Origin: Artemisia argyi
Taxonomy: Eukaryota > Streptophyta > Magnoliopsida > Asterales > Asteraceae
Direction: 5' to 3'
Length of the DNA: 64,000 nt
Assembly: GCA_030686995.1 (NCBI GenBank)
Contig: CM060696.1
Location: forward strand, 117,415,449-117,479,448
Part shown: piece after piece, positions 58,848 through 64,000 of the stretch
Numbering within the stretch: the stretch's first letter is position 1
Layout: each line of letters starts with the position of its first letter
Notes under the pieces: generated by a model
Seen by the model: the letters and a program-made list of their open reading frames with translations, nothing else
The model's database searches: none
What the model was told of the DNA's origin: nothing
Translations under genes and position numbers: made by a program

Positions 58848-60909
58848 TGTAACACCCCGTGCTCGCTTACTTTGAAAACTTTTTACTTTTTACGCGGAAA
58901 CGCTTGAACTAAAACTGACATGCTGTTACTCTTTCATAAACTGACAAAAATCAATACACAATCAGACCTTGGGGATATTTTTAGATGAAAATAGACTCAA
59001 TCACCTTCGAAACTATAGGTGGCACGACCCGTGACGACTTACGGATTAAAAGATATGAATTTTTGAAAACTGCCAAAAATCTGCACAGCTTGTTGTCCCG
59101 AAATCACTTTCAAAATCCCCGGCCGGAAACCCGACCTCCCGAACTCGAAACTCAACCAAACTTTCCAGATTTATTTGGTATATGAATGGGCTCATTTTCA
59201 TGCAAAAACATTTATCTTACGATACCCCAAAGGGGTACTTTACAACGGGTTATGCAAATAACCCGTTTTGACCCATTTCGCAACAAACCACTTATATCAC
59301 TTTCGTTTTACACCAAACTTTTCAGAAATCAATCATTTAACATATCAAACATGTTCCAATAACACTTGACCCGTTTACTACTCAAAATGGGTATGTTTAC
59401 ACTTAAACCAAACGCCCCTTTAACTTTACTCAAAAACACATAAACCATACTTTGACTTATCAAATGACTACCAAATTGTCATACAACTCTTGACATACAC
59501 TTTGCCATACGGCTGCCCTTTAACAACCCATAAAAGACTAACGGGGGTACAAACTTACACATGAGCCTGGTATTCTAGCTAAGCTCCTAAACACATATTA
59601 CCTTAAATCTTGCATAACCAAAACCTTAATCCACATATCCAAGCCATCCATAAGAACATGCCAATCCTACAAAATGGTTAGACAACTAAACCATAAGCAC
59701 AAAGGCTTAGTAAGTAAAACGACTATAACATACTATTATACTTCAATCCACATAATGCATCATATACATAAACACTTACTTCATGGCTTACATACCCAAG
59801 TCTCAACTATCACATATCATCAACATATTCTATAGCATCATCTCATCACATAAGCCATAACCATGGCATCACATAAGCATAATCCAAGCTCATCTTCTCA
59901 ACATAAACATACAGAACACACAATGATAGAAATTCATATAACATATGCTATCATCACTTTACTTACCTTAGCTCCAAGCTAAACATATCAAACCAATCTC
60001 ACCATCATCAACGTCATCATCATCATCATCCATACTAGCATCCTCTGGCATAATCATTCTTCATCATCATAAACATAAACACTTAAAACATAATCAAATA
60101 ACCATAACAATGGTTTATACCACTATTAACTTACCTCTAACACCTCTAATCATCATATAATCATATATTGATTATATGATGATCAAACCCATAAACTTAT
60201 TAACTTTAACCCATTATAAAATCATCTCATCATTACTATAACTCTTAATTGAGCTTATAAACACCAATTACCCACTGCCCTTGATTAGGGTTCATAAACC
60301 CTAATCTCAATTTCAACAATTAACATTAATATATAGGTTACTTACTTTAAGGGATCATAGCTAGGTATCTATTATTAATGCTAGAGCTTCAATCCTTCAC
60401 CAATTTGCTTCATCACCCAACTAGCTTCTTCCCTCCCTTTCTTCTCTTCTAAAACCGTACATACAAGCACACCCAAGAATGGTGTGGATAATACTAGAAT
60501 TCCCTGGAAACTTGTAGATAACTAAATATTTATCTACTTAGTTGGAGGTTTGGCCGATTGGCAATTTTAGTCCCTTAAGTTCCTTTATCCATTCATCCTT
60601 AGTACTAGAACAAGTTGGTTCTAGTGCTAGTTTGAGGTTTTGGCAAGAATAGTCCCTGCAGACTAGAACAAGTTGGTTCTAGTACTAGAACAAGTTGGTT
60701 CTAGTACCAGTTTAGGATTCTGTCAACTTAGGTCCCTCAAGTTCTTTTCCTTTATATTAGTGACAAATAATATTCAGTCATTCTTAATACTTATAGTTTG
60801 ACTACCGCGTCTGACCACTACACAATATTCGTTGACTAACCAATCACATAAGGCCCTTATCCCAATACATCTAGGGTGGGGTCCAAGTACCTGGGAAACG
60901 GGTCTAACA
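58848..60909 (-). repeat. Reverse-strand 3' LTR, chromovirus (Tekay-like) type
   Basis: On the minus strand: TGTTAGACCC ... GGGGTGTTACA, 2062 bp, preceded (60910-60928) by the polypurine tract TAAATAAGGGGGATAGAAT and GAGGACGAAAT, the usual sequence just before the LTR of Tekay-like Gypsy elements. Flanking pentamers differ (TTTTA left, ATTCT right), as expected for a 3' LTR rather than a solo LTR. Contains three CTAGAACAAGTTGGTTCTAG palindromes (60605, 60663, 60685). Confidence 0.6.
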
Positions 60910-62227
60910 ATTCTATCCCCCTTATTTAGATTTCGTCCTCGAAATCTCTCGTCTATTACTATCCAAAACTAAATCTTAACATAACAACTTCTTATTCTCA
61001 TGCTCACTAAGCCATTACCCTGCAACGATCTAGATGATCTTGCAAAGTCTAAACTTGCTATACTTAATCATAATTTATATTATACTATAGGCAACACTTC
61101 TCATCATAAGCTCATCTAAAATTTCCACAATTGACGACTAGTCATATGGAAAATTAACTATTTTAACTTTATATAAGTCAAACTTCACACTATCGTCACT
61201 TCATTCACAATTGCACTAACATGACCTTAAGTCATATACCAGCCAAAATTACACTTTACACAATATCAACACTTATCTACTTCCAAAAACCGGTAACTTA
61301 TCTGGCAATATATACATAGTACCATATAAATGGCACTTCCAAAAACTAAATCTACGCATTACTAAAGCAATCTTCTTGTTAATTCGTGGGAATTCCACCC
61401 AACATCTTAGCAACTTAAAGCAAAAACGCATTCTAGGCGTCTATCTTAAGGTTCATATAGGACCTTAACGCCGCTACAAGCTTTTATATCTAATCTTTTC
61501 TTATAACGTCTAACTTGTTTTAGTTTTCACTTTCTCATATCTCTACCCGTATTCATGTCATATCGGCTACACATAATCCCACTCATTTATAACTCTTTAC
61601 TTACATAAAAAGGAGTCCCAATCTATGCAAGTAAGGAATTATAAACTTATGGTTCGGTGATTTACAATTTCTTTATTTAAATGAAGAGGCCTCCCAATCC
61701 ATTTAAATAAGGAGATTATAAATCATCCTACTCACGTACATCCGACACAACATTCATACTTACTTTACTTTCCATCTTTTCTAGCCATGGATCCAATCTC
61801 TCTAACTTTCCATCCATGTCTTATAGACAAGCTGGCTATCCCGAAGGATATCGTAATATCCATGCCCTCGTGGCAAGCTGGGCCATCCCAAAGGATGCCA
61901 AATATCCATGCCCTCGTGGCAAGCTAGGCCACCCCGAAGGATGCCAAATATCCATGCCCTCGTGGCAAGCTAGGCCACCCTGAAGGATGCCAAAATACCC
62001 ATGCCCTCGTGGCAAGCTGGGCCATCCTGTAAGATGCCAAAACTAGAGCATTGGATCCACGCTATACTTACTATTACATCTTTACTCATTTTATCTTTCA
62101 TGTACTTTTATCATAAGTACACGCAATCATTTCAAACACTTCTCATTGCCTTAAGCAATTTCAACATTCGCTACCACGTTTACTTTCATCTAGACAAGTT
62201 TTTGTATCACACTTGTCAATTTATTAT
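60910..62227 (-). other. Internal non-coding region beside the chromovirus LTR
   Basis: No pol frame is visible, so the element is deleted or non-autonomous. Includes a minisatellite at 61815-62041. The right limit is the start of the LTR at 62228. Confidence 0.45.
61815..62041 (+). repeat. Minisatellite, 46-47 bp unit
   Basis: Nearly five copies of CATGCCCTCGTGGCAAGCT-GGCCA...GGATGCCAAA, with CATGCCCTCG at 61861, 61907, 61953 and 62000. Confidence 0.9.
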
Positions 62228-63672
62228 TGATGAGTGCTCAAACACTCATCATTTTTGGTCAAATCTGAACTGCAAAACATACAAAAACACTCAGAAATGC
62301 ATCAAAATACTGAAAATATTTCAAAATTGTGTTTTATATGTTTTAGATGCAAAATGAGCAAAAACAAATGAAAAACGTACAAAGTTTGCAAAATTGGCAG
62401 TTTCAGTCCCCCAACTTTCATAAAATGTCAAAACTAGTCCCTGGTCATTCAAAATATGGAAAATTATCACCAAAGGTCCTTTCAAAATCATAAGTTGTCA
62501 TATTTAGTCCTTTGGTGAAAAATCTGAAAGTTTTGGAAATTTGCAATTTAGTCCCTGGAGTTTCAAATTTTGGCAGAATTGGTCCCTGGTGGGAAACTTT
62601 TGAAAGAAAAATCAATTTTGGTCTTGTGGTTACTTATTTTGGCAAGTTAAATTCTTGGATTGAAAGTTTGGTGAAATTGCAAGTTTAGTCCCTGGATTTT
62701 GGAAATTGACATAAAAGGTCCCCGGGTATTTTAAAATGGAAAATTATCAATTTAGGCCCTTATATAAATGGAGTTTGGCATTATTAGACCTTATGAATAC
62801 TTTTTGAAAATTACATTTTCAGTCCTTTGTGTTTTCAGAATTTACACCATTGGTCCTTGTGATAATTACCAAAATACATGGATCCTTTTTATTACTTAAC
62901 CAAAACAAATCCAAATCCAATATAAACCTGATCCACAAACACAGCCCACCCAATCCACCTTTACCCCTGGCCCAATTCACATCCGGCCCACACCCCATTT
63001 TAATACTTCCCCTCGTTGACCCGGTCAAACTCCACAACTATTCACCCTCCATCCTCCCTTCCTGGTTTCCAGCTACATGTCCCCCCTCCTCCTTTCACCT
63101 TTTCACCAAACTCACCAAGTTTCATTAAATACTACTCTCACCAACACTCCAACTCCCCCCTTCATTAATACCTTCACCAAACTCACCCAATCCCACTCAA
63201 CCTGTTTTCCCGCCAAATCTCATTTAAACGATGGGGATCAATTGAAGCTAATCCAACGGTCCAGAGATGGTGGGAAAGTGAGAGAAACACTCCAGGGCAT
63301 ATATATAAATGAAGAAAATAGAAGAAAGAGAGTGGTAGTTAGTTTCATTAGTTGTTGCTTAGTTTAGCTCATCAATTTAATGTAATTTTTCAGTTTAGAT
63401 AAGTAACTTAGCTTTCATAACTTTAATTCAGTATTCTCATTGTACTTTTAGTGTTTTGTAATATAAACCTTGAACTTTTCAGTCACAAATCAGAAATTGC
63501 AATTGTTTTTACTTTGAAATTTCATTTTATTTCTAATAGTATTAAAGGTTGTGATTTAGTGTTTCAACAGCTTAAGATAAGCCATTCATAAGTTTCTATA
63601 AGCCATTCAAGCATCAGAATCAGTTTGTAGGCAGTTACCTAAAAATACTCATAATTCTAGAAAAATAAAGAG

Positions 63673-63703
<31 letters not shown>

Positions 63704-64000
63704 TAATGAAGGAAGAAGCATTGGATTCTGGTTGTCTTGGAACTATATGGTGGTTGTGATGTTTCAGGGAGACAAATAGGTTGTGGTGTAGTACCCTGGT
63801 TACTCATCTCAGATTGGAGGTTATAGTAAGCAAATTTCATTTTTTTGAATTCATTGTTAATGTACCTCAATTTGCTGCTTATTTCAGTTTAATCATGCTT
63901 ATTTAATGTTAGTATAGCCCTAGATTCAGTTTCATGGTTTAAAGTTCCAATTTGCTTCTAAAAATTGAAAACAGTTAGTGTATGGGGGTGTTTGGTTTTG
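62228..64000 (+). repeat. Start of another Tat/Athila-type LTR (runs to or past window end)
   Basis: Starts with the hairpin TGATGAGTG...CACTCATCA (62228-62251). A degenerate tandem array around AGTCCCTGG and TTTTGGCA (62399-62870) forms the U3; TATATATAAAT lies at 63300-63310. R/U5 would follow. A 29-base A run sits at 63673-63701. The end is not visible, and the primer site was not reached. Confidence 0.5.
63983..64000 (+). mobile_element. MITE-like terminus at the window edge
   Basis: GGGGGTGTTTGGTTTTG resembles the termini at 45316 and 52698. Cut by the window end. Confidence 0.35.

Noticed and set aside
54316..62228. LTRs at 54316 and 62228 as the two ends of one element
   Set aside because: They share only the TGATGAG start; U3 motifs and bodies differ.

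Overview
The window looks like nuclear DNA of a flowering plant, most likely Asteraceae and probably the tribe Anthemideae (Tanacetum, Artemisia, Chrysanthemum). The clues are TATA-driven LTRs, GT-AG introns, primer-binding sites matching plant tRNA-Asp and initiator tRNA-Met, plant SDR, UGE, DUF247 and NB-LRR proteins, and retroelement protein families I associate with Tanacetum assemblies. The genus is an inference from memory, not a search result. Most of the 64 kb is nested transposable elements and simple repeats.

Layout. 1-11977: the 3' part of a Copia element, probably Sirevirus-like, with a long env-like coiled-coil ORF. That ORF is cut in two by a complete 7.8 kb pol-less Athila-like element (1527-9321, target duplication TCTAA). 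12000-14620: a reverse-strand Copia LTR with an initiator-Met primer site, then a Tat/Athila-type LTR. 14720-15420: the broken LRR end of a CC-NBS-LRR resistance gene. 16246-17962: a three-exon short-chain dehydrogenase/reductase on the minus strand, the only gene here that looks intact. 18411-24400: Helitron and MITE debris. 24401-30984: a second pol-less Athila-like element with a truncated 3' LTR. 31430-35395: gene fragments, namely DUF247 (minus), a 5'-truncated UDP-glucose 4-epimerase (plus) and an unrecognised spliced minus-strand gene. 35550-45110: a SINE-like unit and two microsatellite-bounded foldback elements, the second split by a third pol-less Athila-like element (37216-45015, duplication CACGT). 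45316-50781: a unit with 17-bp terminal inverted repeats, filled with (TTA)n, in which sits a reverse-strand non-LTR retrotransposon encoding reverse transcriptase, a CCHC finger and a restriction-like endonuclease. 51000-64000: Tourist and Stowaway MITEs, minisatellites, a fourth Athila/Tat element, a 2 kb reverse-strand LTR of chromovirus type, and the start of another LTR at 62228.

Three patterns stand out. (1) The endonuclease-bearing non-LTR element lies precisely inside a TAA microsatellite, which recalls the animal R4/Dong type. (2) Each LTR family carries its own array of short odd-length palindromes just upstream of its TATA box, and in the Athila-like families the same motif recurs inside the element. 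(3) The pol-less elements repeat a polypurine-tract-like motif (AAGTGTAAGGGGA) up to four times across their non-coding 3' half.

The host genes do not form a pathway. Only the SDR gene has an intact frame, correct splice sites and all catalytic motifs.
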